From: Desulfobacteraceae bacterium
GTDB lineage: Bacteria > Desulfobacterota > DSM-4660 > Desulfatiglandales > B25-G16
Assembly: GCA_028572035.1 (NCBI GenBank)
Contig: JAPVWE010000042.1
Span: forward strand, 1-8,613
Direction of reading: 5' to 3'
Length of the DNA stretch: 8,613 bases
Of this stretch, positions 1 to 6,609 are shown in pieces (position 1 is the stretch's first letter; each line of letters begins with the position of its first letter). Both the position numbers and the translations under genes were made by a program. Below the pieces are notes generated by a model that saw only the letters and a list, made by a program, of their open reading frames with translations, made no database searches and was not told the origin of the DNA.

Positions 1-199
1 AGCAACTCGTCATTGTCTTCTAGGGCCTTTGTCCGTGTGCGCCGGTTTGAAGCGGCCTACCGACTCGTCTTTGTGAGGGCATGGTAAAAAAAGACATCTC
101 CATGCTCATACATCTCACCAAGGGTGACTATTTGGCCTTGAGTAAAGGCCAGGAGTAGTTATCAAAGAGCTAAAATGTTACAAAGAAAGGAGTTAAGGA
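1..199. other. Left-edge region without a convincing gene
   Basis: No recognisable gene is seen here. A 25-codon open frame on the plus strand (ATG at 81, TAG at 156-158) has plausible composition, but GAGGG lies only about one base before its ATG, so initiation would be poor. A 7-bp stem TGGCCTT/AAGGCCA (133-139 with 145-151, loop 5) is not followed by a T run, so it is not a terminator. The only clear signal is the ribosome binding site AAAGGAG at 186-192, which belongs to the gene starting at 200. TAAAAT at 171-176 could be a -10 element, but no matching -35 sits at the right distance. Confidence 0.6.
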
Positions 200-844
200 A
201 TGGCAGATTACGAGGCATTAAAGAAGAAGGTCCAGGAACTTGCAGAACGAGTGTGGGATGAGCCAGGTATAGAAGCCAGGTTCAGAAAGCTGGTTCAGGA
301 AGGCATACCTGGGAAGATCAACAACCGGGATGAGATTATTTCCCATAAACATGAGATCCTGGATCGAGTTCAGCGGCTGGGAGAAGAATACGAATACCTC
401 AGCCATAGCTGTGCTAAGGGCTCAGCTTTGGCAGTAATGCACGAATTCGGTCTGGGCAATATGGAAATTATCAAGGCCCTGTCTCCATTTCCTGGACTTG
501 GTATGATGGGATGGATCTGTGGGGGTGTGACCGGCGGCCTTATTGCCCTGGGCCTCTACTTTGGGAGCGACGATTTGGTGAACTACGAAGCCACCGGCCT
601 CACTATGACTGCCGCCCGGAAATTCATACCTCGTTTTGAGGAGGAAGTTGGCACGATTCTGTGCCCAAAAATACAGGAAGATGTGATATTCGGTAGGTAT
701 ATGGACCCGCGGGGTAGCCAGGATAACTTTGAGGCTTTTAAGAGAGCAAAAGGCTATGAGAAGTGTGCTCTGCCCCCGGGGATAGGTGCCAGGATTGCCG
801 CTGGGATTATCATCGAAAGTATGTTTGACGAATATCACCTTTAG
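200..844 (+). CDS. C_GCAxxG_C_C family putative redox protein
   Basis: This 214-residue protein matches the C_GCAxxG_C_C family of small cysteine proteins found mainly in anaerobes. Their role is unproven but usually guessed to be redox or metal binding. The four signature cysteines are visible: C71 (SCAKG), C107 in CGGVTGG (107-113), C155 (LCPKI) and C189 (KCALPPG). The stretch G99-G123 is glycine-rich and hydrophobic, typical of the family core. Residues 1-65 form a charged, probably helical extension before the cysteine core. The usual alanine after CG is glycine here. No signal peptide is seen, so it is probably cytoplasmic. The start is fixed by AAAGGAG seven bases upstream. The gene ends convergently with aapP, sharing four bases, and no intrinsic terminator lies between them. 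The family call is firm; the function is unknown. Confidence 0.85.
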   Translation: MADYEALKKKVQELAERVWDEPGIEARFRKLVQEGIPGKINNRDEIISHKHEILDRVQRLGEEYEYLSHSCAKGSALAVMHEFGLGNMEIIKALSPFPGLGMMGWICGGVTGGLIALGLYFGSDDLVNYEATGLTMTAARKFIPRFEEEVGTILCPKIQEDVIFGRYMDPRGSQDNFEAFKRAKGYEKCALPPGIGARIAAGIIIESMFDEYHL

Positions 845-1617
845 TGCAAGATCTGGCTGAGGAACAGCTTAGTGCGCTCGTTTTGCGGGTTTTCAAAAAA
901 CTCTTCCGGAGTGTTTCCCTCTACAATTTGACCAAAGTCCATGAAAAGCACCCTGTGGGCAACGCTCTTGGCAAAACCCATTTCGTGACTGACCACGATC
1001 ATGGTCATGCCTTCTTGAGCAAGTTCTATCATAACATCCAGCACCTCCTTGATCATTTCAGGGTCAAGGGCAGAGGTGGGCTCATCAAAGAGCATGACCT
1101 TAGGATTCATGCAGAGACTCCGGGCAATGGCGACACGCTGCTGCTGCCCGCCTGAAAGCTGTCCTGGATATTTTTTGGCCTGCTCAGGAATATGTACCTT
1201 ATCCAAAAAATACATGGCCGTTTCTTCAGCCTCGGCCTTAGGAACCTTTCGTGCCCATATGGGCCCTAAAGTCAGGTTTTCAACGATCGTCAGGTGAGGA
1301 AAGAGGTTGAAGTGCTGAAACACTATGCCTACTTCTGCGCGGATTTTCTCGATATTCTTTATGTTATTGGTCAGCTCAATACCATCGACGATGATCCGGC
1401 CCCGTTGATGCTCCTCCAGACGATTGATGCAGCGGATTAGGGTTGATTTCCCCGAGCCTGAAGGGCCGCACACAACAATACGCTCCTTTTTTTGCACGGT
1501 CAGGTTTATGCCCTGGAGCACATGGAAGTCACCAAACCACTTGTGCATATCAATGATTTCTATCATGGCTTCATCAGACGACCGGTTTTCAGTATCTTTT
1601 GATAATCCCTTATTCAT
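841..1617 (-). CDS. aapP: General L-amino acid ABC transporter, ATP-binding protein AapP
   Basis: This is the cytoplasmic ATPase (258 aa) that powers amino-acid uptake through AapQ/AapM. All ABC motifs are intact: Walker A GPSGSGKST (51-59), Q-loop Q101 in VFQHFNLFPH, signature LSGGQ (154-158), Walker B VMLFDEP (174-180), D-loop SALD and switch histidine H211. The stretches RCINRLEEH, DGIELT and the C-terminal LFLSQILH are characteristic of the polar amino-acid GlnQ/AapP group, and the full-length match and neighbours point to AapP. The start at 1617 is preceded by GAGAGGG (1622-1628) with a short 4-base spacing. Met18 is an alternative because homologues often begin near there, but it has no ribosome site. 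It is the last gene of the operon, 62 bp after aapM. Its TAA stop interlocks with the TAG of the opposite gene. Confidence 0.93.
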   Translation of the reverse strand: MNKGLSKDTENRSSDEAMIEIIDMHKWFGDFHVLQGINLTVQKKERIVVCGPSGSGKSTLIRCINRLEEHQRGRIIVDGIELTNNIKNIEKIRAEVGIVFQHFNLFPHLTIVENLTLGPIWARKVPKAEAEETAMYFLDKVHIPEQAKKYPGQLSGGQQQRVAIARSLCMNPKVMLFDEPTSALDPEMIKEVLDVMIELAQEGMTMIVVSHEMGFAKSVAHRVLFMDFGQIVEGNTPEEFFENPQNERTKLFLSQILH

Positions 1618-1630
1618 AAAACCCTCTCGC

Positions 1631-1644
1631 TACGGGTTACGGGC
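1631..1644. repeat. Tandem heptamer in the aapM-aapP gap
   Basis: TACGGGT is followed directly by TACGGGC (1631-1637 and 1638-1644) within the 62-bp gap between aapM and aapP. It looks like the edge of the short GC-rich 'acgggttacggg' text that recurs in some environmental genomes, but that association is from memory and unverified. It could equally be chance. Confidence 0.35.
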
Positions 1645-1679
1645 TGCGCGTTGTATATCCAATATCAGTGATGAAGTGG

Positions 1680-2774
1680 TTAATCTCCTCTTGACAACTC
1701 CTTCTCCAGCTTTCGGCTGTAATTCGACATTGAAAAACAGCCTAAGAAATAAAGTATGGCAATAAAGATATAGGCCTCCCGACTGAATCCCATCCATTCA
1801 GGATTGGAAAGCACTGATTGGGTGGTCTTAAGCAGGTCGAAGAGTGCAATGATCACCACAAGGGATGTGTCCTTGAACGCTGAAATGAGAATACTCACCG
1901 TGGGTGGTATCACTATTTTTAATGCCTGGGGCAAGATAACCAGGCGCATGGTTAGGTAATAATTTAATCCCATGGATTCCGCTGCCTCATACTGCCCGCG
2001 GGACATGCCCTGTAAACCGCCCCGGACTACCTCCGCAATATAAGCAGCGGTAAACAGGATAATGGCAACCTGGGCCCGGAGAATCTTATTGATGGTGATC
2101 CCTTCAGGCAAAAACAGGGGGAAAATGATCGAGGACATAAACAGCAGGCTGATCAGAGGCACGCCACGGATCAACTCGATATATAAGATACAAAGCAGCT
2201 TGAGGGCGGGCATCTTGGATTGACGTCCCAGGGCCAGGAGAACGCCCAGGGGGTAGGCGGCGGTGAGGCCGAAAACAGAGAGCAAGAGTGTCAAGGGCAA
2301 TCCCCCCCACTGGGTACTTTCCACCGGGGTCAGTCCGAAAAGGCCCCCTTTCATGAGCAGGCCCATGGTGAAAAGTCCCATGATCCACGCATAACCTAAC
2401 GGTTTTTTCCAGTGATTCCGGTCCCTGCTGTAAAAAAGCAGACCGAACAGAATCATCATGGCGAGCAAGGGACGCCACTGCTGTTCGTAGGGAAAGAAAC
2501 CGAAGATAATAAACCGGAAGTTCGTGGAGATAATAGACCAGCAGGCACCCGCAGCCTCCCTGCACCCCTGTCCGGGCGTATGCCATACACTGTCAATGAA
2601 GGCCCATCGGAAGAGAAAAGGCACGGTCTTCCAAAGAAAGAAAAGGATCACAATAGTAAGAATGGAGTTAAACCAGCCATTGAAAAGGTTGTTTTTTACC
2701 CATCCAATAACACCCACACTGGTTACAGGGGGTTTTAACTCCTCTAGGTGCGTCCCTTGAATAGCTTCTTCCAT
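1680..2774 (-). CDS. aapM: General L-amino acid ABC transporter, permease AapM
   Basis: This inner-membrane permease (364 aa) is the second channel subunit of the Aap system. The N-terminal part includes VGVIGWVKNNLF (20-31), a hydrophobic segment at about 34-56, and the CREAAGACW and RFIIFGFFPYEQQWRP blocks (71-102) typical of AapM. The transport core follows at about 158-355: LPLTLLLSVFGL, YIELIRGVPLISLLF (198-212) and the cytoplasmic EAA loop that contacts the ATPase (EAAESMGLN at 263-271, continuing to LPQAL at 281-285). The length fits AapM, which is longer than ordinary His/Glu permeases. No Shine-Dalgarno sequence precedes the ATG at 2774. The frame stays open upstream but has no ATG there, so translation may start weakly or at a non-ATG codon. 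It lies 194 bp after aapQ and 62 bp before aapP. Confidence 0.92.
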   Translation of the reverse strand: MEEAIQGTHLEELKPPVTSVGVIGWVKNNLFNGWFNSILTIVILFFLWKTVPFLFRWAFIDSVWHTPGQGCREAAGACWSIISTNFRFIIFGFFPYEQQWRPLLAMMILFGLLFYSRDRNHWKKPLGYAWIMGLFTMGLLMKGGLFGLTPVESTQWGGLPLTLLLSVFGLTAAYPLGVLLALGRQSKMPALKLLCILYIELIRGVPLISLLFMSSIIFPLFLPEGITINKILRAQVAIILFTAAYIAEVVRGGLQGMSRGQYEAAESMGLNYYLTMRLVILPQALKIVIPPTVSILISAFKDTSLVVIIALFDLLKTTQSVLSNPEWMGFSREAYIFIAILYFLGCFSMSNYSRKLEKELSRGD

Positions 2775-2865
2775 GTGACTAACTAGTGCTTGACCGAAAA
2801 CCTCAAAATAAAGAGTTTCAATTTTACTCAGGCAATTTCAAGAGGCTAAAATTACTTGATCTTTT

Positions 2866-2936
2866 CAATCCAAAATCCGCAATCTTTACCCCGTTAAATT
2901 CCGAAGGACTATTTAACCGGGGCGCAATCCAAAATC
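2866..2936. repeat. 12-bp direct repeat between aapQ and aapM
   Basis: CAATCCAAAATC occurs exactly at 2866-2877 and again at 2925-2936, 59 bp apart, flanking an imperfect hairpin (2889-2922). The second copy abuts the stem of the aapQ-distal hairpin. The AT-rich wording (GGATTTTGGATTG on the minus strand) resembles intergenic repeat text seen in some delta-proteobacterial genomes. That resemblance is recollection, not a search result. Confidence 0.6.
2889..2922. other. Imperfect hairpin in the aapQ-aapM gap
   Basis: CCCCGTTAAAT (2889-2899) pairs with ATTTAACCGGGG (2911-2922) across an 11-base loop with a single-base bulge, giving about 11 pairs. It lies between the two copies of CAATCCAAAATC. 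No T run follows on either strand, so it is not a standard terminator. It could be an RNA-stabilising or processing element within the aap transcript, or part of a small repeat unit. Confidence 0.5.
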
Positions 2937-2965
2937 GTGCCTGAATGGACTTTTCGTTCAGGCAC
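2937..2965 (-). terminator. Hairpin just after aapQ, possible weak terminator
   Basis: A perfect 9-bp stem GTGCCTGAA (2937-2945) / TTCAGGCAC (2957-2965) with an 11-base loop begins three bases beyond the aapQ stop codon. On the minus strand it is followed by GATTTTGG, a T run of only four. It therefore fits a leaky terminator or an mRNA 3'-end protecting structure that would lower aapM-aapP expression relative to aapQ. The stem is certain; its role is inferred. Confidence 0.45.
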
Positions 2966-2968
2966 TAA

Positions 2969-4195
2969 CTATCTCTCTACTAGAGCCACTCTTTTGTTAT
3001 ACCAGTTCATAAAGGCCGACGTTGACAGGCTGAAAATTAGATATACCGCCATGATCAGGGCTACCCCCTCAATGGCCTGTCCCGTCTGATTGATGGTCGT
3101 GTTAGCCACGGAAACAAAATCGGGGTATCCGATGGCCACGGCCAGGGAACTGTTCTTTGTCAGGTTGAGCATCTGGCTTGTCAGTGGCGGGATGATCACC
3201 CTGAGGGCCTGTGGTAAAACTACCAAGTTTACCACGAGGGGAGGTCTTAGACCGATGGACATGGCGGCCTCTCTTTGCCCCTTACTGACTGACTGGATCC
3301 CCGCCCGCACCACTTCTGCCACGAATGCGGCGGTATATAAGATAAGCCCCAGCAAAAGCGCAATGAACTCAGGGCTGACCGTTATGCCGCCCTCAAAGTT
3401 AAACCCTACAAGTTTGGGGATATCCATGTTCATGGGTGCGCCGAATGCCAACCAGGTAATTGCGGGAAGCCCCACAACAATGCCCATAGACACGCGAAAG
3501 ACAGGAAACATCTTCCCGGTTTTCTCTTGTCGCTTCCTTGCCCATCGGCGCAGCAAGTAGACTACCCCACAACCCACTAAAAGGGCCAAAACCATGTATT
3601 TATGGGCCGGATGCGACTCCGGAACTGCAAAGGCCACTCCGCGGTTACAAAGGAAGAGGCCACTTATGGGGCATAGAGCCTGCCCGGGGGAGGGAAGGGT
3701 TTCGTAAAAAATGGCGTACCAGAAAAACAACTGGAGCAGCACCGGGATGTCCTGCATCACCTCAATATAGATTGCTGCCAGTTTTGAGACCAGCCAGTTA
3801 CTGGACAGACGGGCGACCCCTAAGATGGCCCCTAAGATAATCGTGAAAACGACCCCTATAAAGGCTACTTTTAAGGTATTCAGAGCGCCGACAACCAGGG
3901 CTCGGCCATAGGAACTGGCCGCTGAATAAGGGATAAGGGATTCGCCGATTTCAAAGGAAGATTCCCTTTGGAAGAAAGTAAATCCTGTGGCAATGGATTG
4001 TTTTTTAAGGTTGAATAGGGTATTAGATACAAGATAATATGCCAGCAGCCCCACCATGGCGAGCACGGCAATCTGAAACATGATGGCCCGTTTTTTGGGG
4101 TCAAGCCAGAATGGAACCTTGCCCGGAAGTGCGTTCTCCATAAATTTGTCGTATCCTCTTGTAGCGCCAATCTTCTCTCTCAACCTCTCAGGCAT
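2969..4195 (-). CDS. aapQ: General L-amino acid ABC transporter, permease AapQ
   Basis: This inner-membrane permease (408 aa) is the first channel subunit. Near the N terminus lie a hydrophobic helix (about 38-57), then NTLFNLKKQSIATGFTFF and the block SSYGRALVVGALNTLKVAF (95-113), which are typical of AapQ. Further on are YIEVMQDIPVLLQLFFWY (143-160), LFLCNRGVAF (180-189), extra hydrophobic segments at about 200-216 and 233-252, and the EAA loop (EAAMSIGLR at 309-317 to LPQAL at 328-332). The C terminus NKRVALVER is also characteristic. D149 replaces the asparagine usual in the R-N-x-P motif of this family. The ATG at 4195 has no clear ribosome site. Met19 (4141) has AAGAGGA at 4154-4160, 12 bases upstream, and is a credible alternative. 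The gene starts 100 bp after aapJ, beyond a terminator-like hairpin. Confidence 0.92.
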   Translation of the reverse strand: MPERLREKIGATRGYDKFMENALPGKVPFWLDPKKRAIMFQIAVLAMVGLLAYYLVSNTLFNLKKQSIATGFTFFQRESSFEIGESLIPYSAASSYGRALVVGALNTLKVAFIGVVFTIILGAILGVARLSSNWLVSKLAAIYIEVMQDIPVLLQLFFWYAIFYETLPSPGQALCPISGLFLCNRGVAFAVPESHPAHKYMVLALLVGCGVVYLLRRWARKRQEKTGKMFPVFRVSMGIVVGLPAITWLAFGAPMNMDIPKLVGFNFEGGITVSPEFIALLLGLILYTAAFVAEVVRAGIQSVSKGQREAAMSIGLRPPLVVNLVVLPQALRVIIPPLTSQMLNLTKNSSLAVAIGYPDFVSVANTTINQTGQAIEGVALIMAVYLIFSLSTSAFMNWYNKRVALVER

Positions 4196-4253
4196 AGGTA
4201 TCGGCTTTTGATCTTATCGCTTCACATCAGGCCGCATGTCGGCCAGCGGTGGT

Positions 4254-4284
4254 TAAAACAAAGGTGCCCCTGTTGAGGGGCACC
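4254..4284 (-). terminator. Terminator or attenuator between aapJ and aapQ
   Basis: GGTGCCCC (4277-4284 on the minus strand) pairs perfectly over 8 bp with GGGGCACC, closing a 6-base loop (4263-4284). On the minus strand it is followed at once by TTTGTTTTA (4262-4254). It lies 11 bases past the aapJ stop. A GC-rich stem plus a T-rich tail is the form of a rho-independent terminator. In binding-protein transporter operons such a site commonly lets the binding protein be made in excess over the membrane parts, and partial read-through into aapQ is the likely role. Confidence 0.65.
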
Positions 4285-4295
4285 CGGAGGAAGGA

Positions 4296-5315
4296 CTATC
4301 TAAATGCTGCGGAGTACATGAGTCCGCCCCTTGTCCACAGGTCATTCAAACCGCGCTCAAGCTTAAGCGGCGTATTGGTTCCGACGTTGCGCTCGAAGAT
4401 TTCCCCATAGTTGCCCACCTGCTTGATGATATTGTAAGCCCACTTGTCATCAACACCGAGGGCCTTGCCCATACCAGGGGTTACGCCTAGAAAACGCTGG
4501 ATTGCTGGATCGTTGCTTTTAAGCATGCTGTCCACATTTTTTGAAGTGATGTCGAATTCTTCAGCCTGTATGAGGGCCATGACCGTCCAGTTCACAATAT
4601 CATACCACTGATCATCCCCGTGACGGACCACAGGGCAGAGAGGCTCCTTGGAAATAATCTCAGGCAACAGGACATAGTCGCCTGGATTGAGAGCCACGGA
4701 GCGGTGGGCGGCCAATTGTGAGGCGTCCGAGGTCAGGCAGTCACACCGACCGGCAAAAAAGGCCTTGGAAAGCTCGGCAGTCTGTTCAATCACGAGCGGT
4801 TTCCACTGCATCCTATTTTTCCGGAAAAAATCCGCCGCATTCATCTCAGTGGTTGTTCCCGGAAGGACACATACCGTGGCACCCTCCAGGTCCTTGGCAC
4901 TCTTCACGCCCAATTTCTTGTGAACCAGGAACCCCTGACCGTCATAATAGTTCACATGGGCGAAATTCAGGCCGTTCACGGTTGTGCGAGTCAAGGTCTG
5001 GGTGGTATTACGGCATAAAACATCAATCTCTTTTGACTGAAGCGCGGGCAAACGCTGCACGCCTGTCAGGGCGGTAAATCTCACCTTGTTGGCATCGCCA
5101 AAGACCGCGGCCGCAATCGCTTTTGCCGTATCCACGTCAAGGCCTTTCCACACACCTTTTTTGTCAGGCATGCTGAATCCAAATACCGCGCCATTTACGC
5201 CAGCTATAAGAACCCCTCTTGACCGAACCTCTTGAAGGGTTCCTGCCACAGCCACACCTGCGGTAGCAATTACTGCTACCGCCACCATTACTGCACATAC
5301 TTTGAAAAGTTTCAT
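4296..5315 (-). CDS. aapJ: General L-amino acid-binding periplasmic protein AapJ
   Basis: This is the substrate-binding protein (339 aa) that delivers amino acids to AapQ/AapM in the periplasm. A signal peptide is clear: MKLFK, then a hydrophobic core, with likely cleavage after VAVA (24). The mature part shows the family-3 binding-protein fold and AapJ-specific blocks: RSRGVLIAGVNG (31-42), GVWKGLDVDTAKAIAAAVFG (54-73), DVLCRNTTQTLTR (98-110), NYYDGQGFLV (122-131), CVLPGTTTE (149-157), RCDCLTSDASQLAA (190-203), EPLCPVVRHGDDQW (224-237) and NYGEIFERNVG (302-312). Five cysteines remain in the mature chain (101, 150, 191, 193, 227), suggesting a disulfide or unusual redox sensitivity. The start is secure: AAGGAGG (5324-5330) lies eight bases upstream, the strongest ribosome site in the operon, consistent with high expression. 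Confidence 0.94.
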   Translation of the reverse strand: MKLFKVCAVMVAVAVIATAGVAVAGTLQEVRSRGVLIAGVNGAVFGFSMPDKKGVWKGLDVDTAKAIAAAVFGDANKVRFTALTGVQRLPALQSKEIDVLCRNTTQTLTRTTVNGLNFAHVNYYDGQGFLVHKKLGVKSAKDLEGATVCVLPGTTTEMNAADFFRKNRMQWKPLVIEQTAELSKAFFAGRCDCLTSDASQLAAHRSVALNPGDYVLLPEIISKEPLCPVVRHGDDQWYDIVNWTVMALIQAEEFDITSKNVDSMLKSNDPAIQRFLGVTPGMGKALGVDDKWAYNIIKQVGNYGEIFERNVGTNTPLKLERGLNDLWTRGGLMYSAAFR

Positions 5316-5353
5316 CCCTTGTACCTCCTTTTAGGTTTAAAGGTTACCTTTTT

Positions 5354-5373
5354 GGATTGCACCAACGCAATCC
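5354..5373. promoter_or_regulatory. Perfect 7-bp inverted repeat in the aapJ leader
   Basis: GGATTGC (5354-5360) and GCAATCC (5367-5373) are exact inverted copies around a 6-base centre, 39-58 bases upstream of the aapJ start. The spacing suits either a dimeric repressor site or an RNA hairpin in the 5' leader. No T run follows on the minus strand, so it is not a terminator in the aapJ direction. Confidence 0.4.
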
Positions 5374-5444
5374 CCTATTGTTTATCCCGACTTGCTTCCT
5401 TAAGCTGGAATATCTTAAAGAATGAAAAAGAACAACCCCGAATT

Positions 5445-5473
5445 TAGATAACATGAAGTATTTGTATTTGCAA
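5445..5473 (-). promoter_or_regulatory. Possible promoter for the aap operon
   Basis: On the minus strand TTGCAA (5473-5468) is separated by exactly 17 bases from TATCTA (5450-5445). The -35 matches the sigma-70 consensus at four of six positions, but the -10 only at three, so this is a weak candidate. Its -35 is the same hexamer as that of the better promoter before the CBS-ACT gene. The transcript would start about 120 bases before aapJ and include the 5354-5373 inverted repeat. No sigma-54-type GG/GC pair was noticed in this gap. Confidence 0.3.
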
Positions 5474-5559
5474 TTAAAAAACATTTATTGGGCAATGATT
5501 CCTGAATTCCTTTACACCTTCAATTTTTGCCAGATGCTTATAGTTATGCCTATGCCATG

Positions 5560-5592
5560 GAGAGTGTTCGCCAGTCAACATCTCTTTTTTTT
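5560..5592 (+). terminator. Orphan plus-strand intrinsic-terminator-like hairpin
   Basis: AGAGTGTT (5561-5568) pairs with AACA-T-CTCT (5577-5585, one bulged T) around an 8-base loop, and the stem runs into eight consecutive T (5585-5592) on the plus strand. This is the layout of a rho-independent terminator, but no plus-strand gene lies upstream, since aapJ and its leader are on the other strand. It may end a small RNA or antisense transcript. On the minus strand, downstream of the TIM-barrel gene, the tail is not T-rich. Confidence 0.45.
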
Positions 5593-5609
5593 GAAATAAA
5601 TAAACTATC

Positions 5610-6377
5610 TTATCTAACTAATTTTTTAACAAATCCAAGACAAGATTTAATTTCAAATAGTTTAAGTTCGAGGGTCGCAGTCCCTATATAGCCAATTTTA
5701 CTAAGGGCATTGAAGATGTTTTTGAAGTCAACAATGCCTCTGCCAGGAGGAAAATGTAGATCATCTTCAGGTGTATTCCCTCCAAGATTATCGTGGAGAT
5801 GAATGTGCTTTATCCTATCTGGAAATACTTGGATGAAACCAAAGGTTGTATTTTCTTTCCTTAGAAGCTGTCCATGCCCTGCATCCAGTGTTAGGTTAAG
5901 CAGGGGAAGCTCATTAAAGGGAGGCTTAAGATCATGCCAATCTTCGCTTAGGTTTTCTAAACAGATGATAATCCCTTTTTCTCTGGCCTTATTAATGATT
6001 GTCCTTAATAGTTCGATCTTAAAAGCAATTACATGAGCTTTGACATAACGGCGATCCATCCAGAGATGAAGGGTTAAAAGGGACATATTTAGAATGGGCA
6101 TAATATCCAGGATATCTAATACATGCGGAAGATAGTATCTCTTTAGAGAACTTACATCATTGGGATCACCCTCTCTTGGGCCATGGCACAGATAATAAAG
6201 ATGTGTTTTTTCTATTAGTTTTAAGAACTTGTTAATGTTCTTTTTGAATTTATTTAGATCACCTATAGGAATTTCAGCAAATTCGAGTCCTAAATCATGG
6301 AGGACCGCTACGTCCTCTGGGTTCCTGGCTGTTCCCCCCAATGCAATTCTTGATTTTCTAACAGGCTTACTTTTCAT
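5610..6377 (-). CDS. Xylose isomerase-like TIM-barrel protein
   Basis: This 255-residue protein belongs to the sugar phosphate isomerase/epimerase (AP-endonuclease family 2) superfamily of metal-dependent TIM barrels. Successive strand ends carry the expected metal or acid residues: LCHGP (H65), LTLHLW (H104), CLENL (E141), LTLDAGHG (D165, H168), HIHLHDN (H191, H193, H195, D196), DLHFPPGRG (D206, H208) and TLELK (E237). The set is complete, so it should be an active enzyme, probably cytoplasmic. The substrate cannot be told from sequence; epimerase, isomerase, lyase and endonuclease members all share this pattern. An in-frame TGA four codons upstream fixes 6377 as the earliest ATG, yet no good ribosome site precedes it. 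It is divergent from the rfbD-like gene and more AT-rich than the aap genes by eye. Confidence 0.8.
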   Translation of the reverse strand: MKSKPVRKSRIALGGTARNPEDVAVLHDLGLEFAEIPIGDLNKFKKNINKFLKLIEKTHLYYLCHGPREGDPNDVSSLKRYYLPHVLDILDIMPILNMSLLTLHLWMDRRYVKAHVIAFKIELLRTIINKAREKGIIICLENLSEDWHDLKPPFNELPLLNLTLDAGHGQLLRKENTTFGFIQVFPDRIKHIHLHDNLGGNTPEDDLHFPPGRGIVDFKNIFNALSKIGYIGTATLELKLFEIKSCLGFVKKLVR

Positions 6378-6609
6378 CGGAAATTCGGATCATTTGCTTT
6401 TTCCCCTGGGGTACAATCCCCTGCCTGAGATCTAACGTGTACACCTTGACCGGCGAAGGAATTTCGCCTATGCTCGGTACTCAAATGCAATTGCGATCAA
6501 CTTCTGAAGATCTACCGATTCTTGAGCCAGCTCTTGAACATCTCCCTTTTCCTCTTAAGGTATTGAGGGCTGGATAGAGTGATGGATAAACAACCTATTA
6601 TTAACTTAT

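Noticed and set aside
20..109. 29-codon minus-strand frame beginning MSMEMSFF
   Set aside because: No adequate ribosome site and no known family; it is antisense to the other short frame in this region.
422..838. 138-codon minus-strand frame opposite the cysteine-protein gene
   Set aside because: The plus frame carries the conserved family motifs; the opposite frame has no recognisable domain and no ribosome site.
2104..2586. 160-codon minus-strand frame inside aapM
   Set aside because: It overlaps aapM on the same strand in another frame; the AapM motifs occupy the real frame and this one is rich in Arg, Pro and Gly without a known fold.
3090..3560. 156-codon plus-strand frame opposite aapQ
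   Set aside because: It is antisense to conserved permease sequence including the EAA loop; its translation is low-complexity and unlike any family.
4718..5077. 119-codon plus-strand frame opposite aapJ
   Set aside because: It is a shadow of the binding-protein gene, with a His/Arg/Pro/Ser-rich translation and no initiation signal.
5232..5447. 71-codon plus-strand frame across the aapJ start and leader
   Set aside because: It covers the antisense of the signal peptide and ribosome site; composition is irregular. It ends 113 bases before the orphan terminator, so a link cannot be excluded but is not supported.
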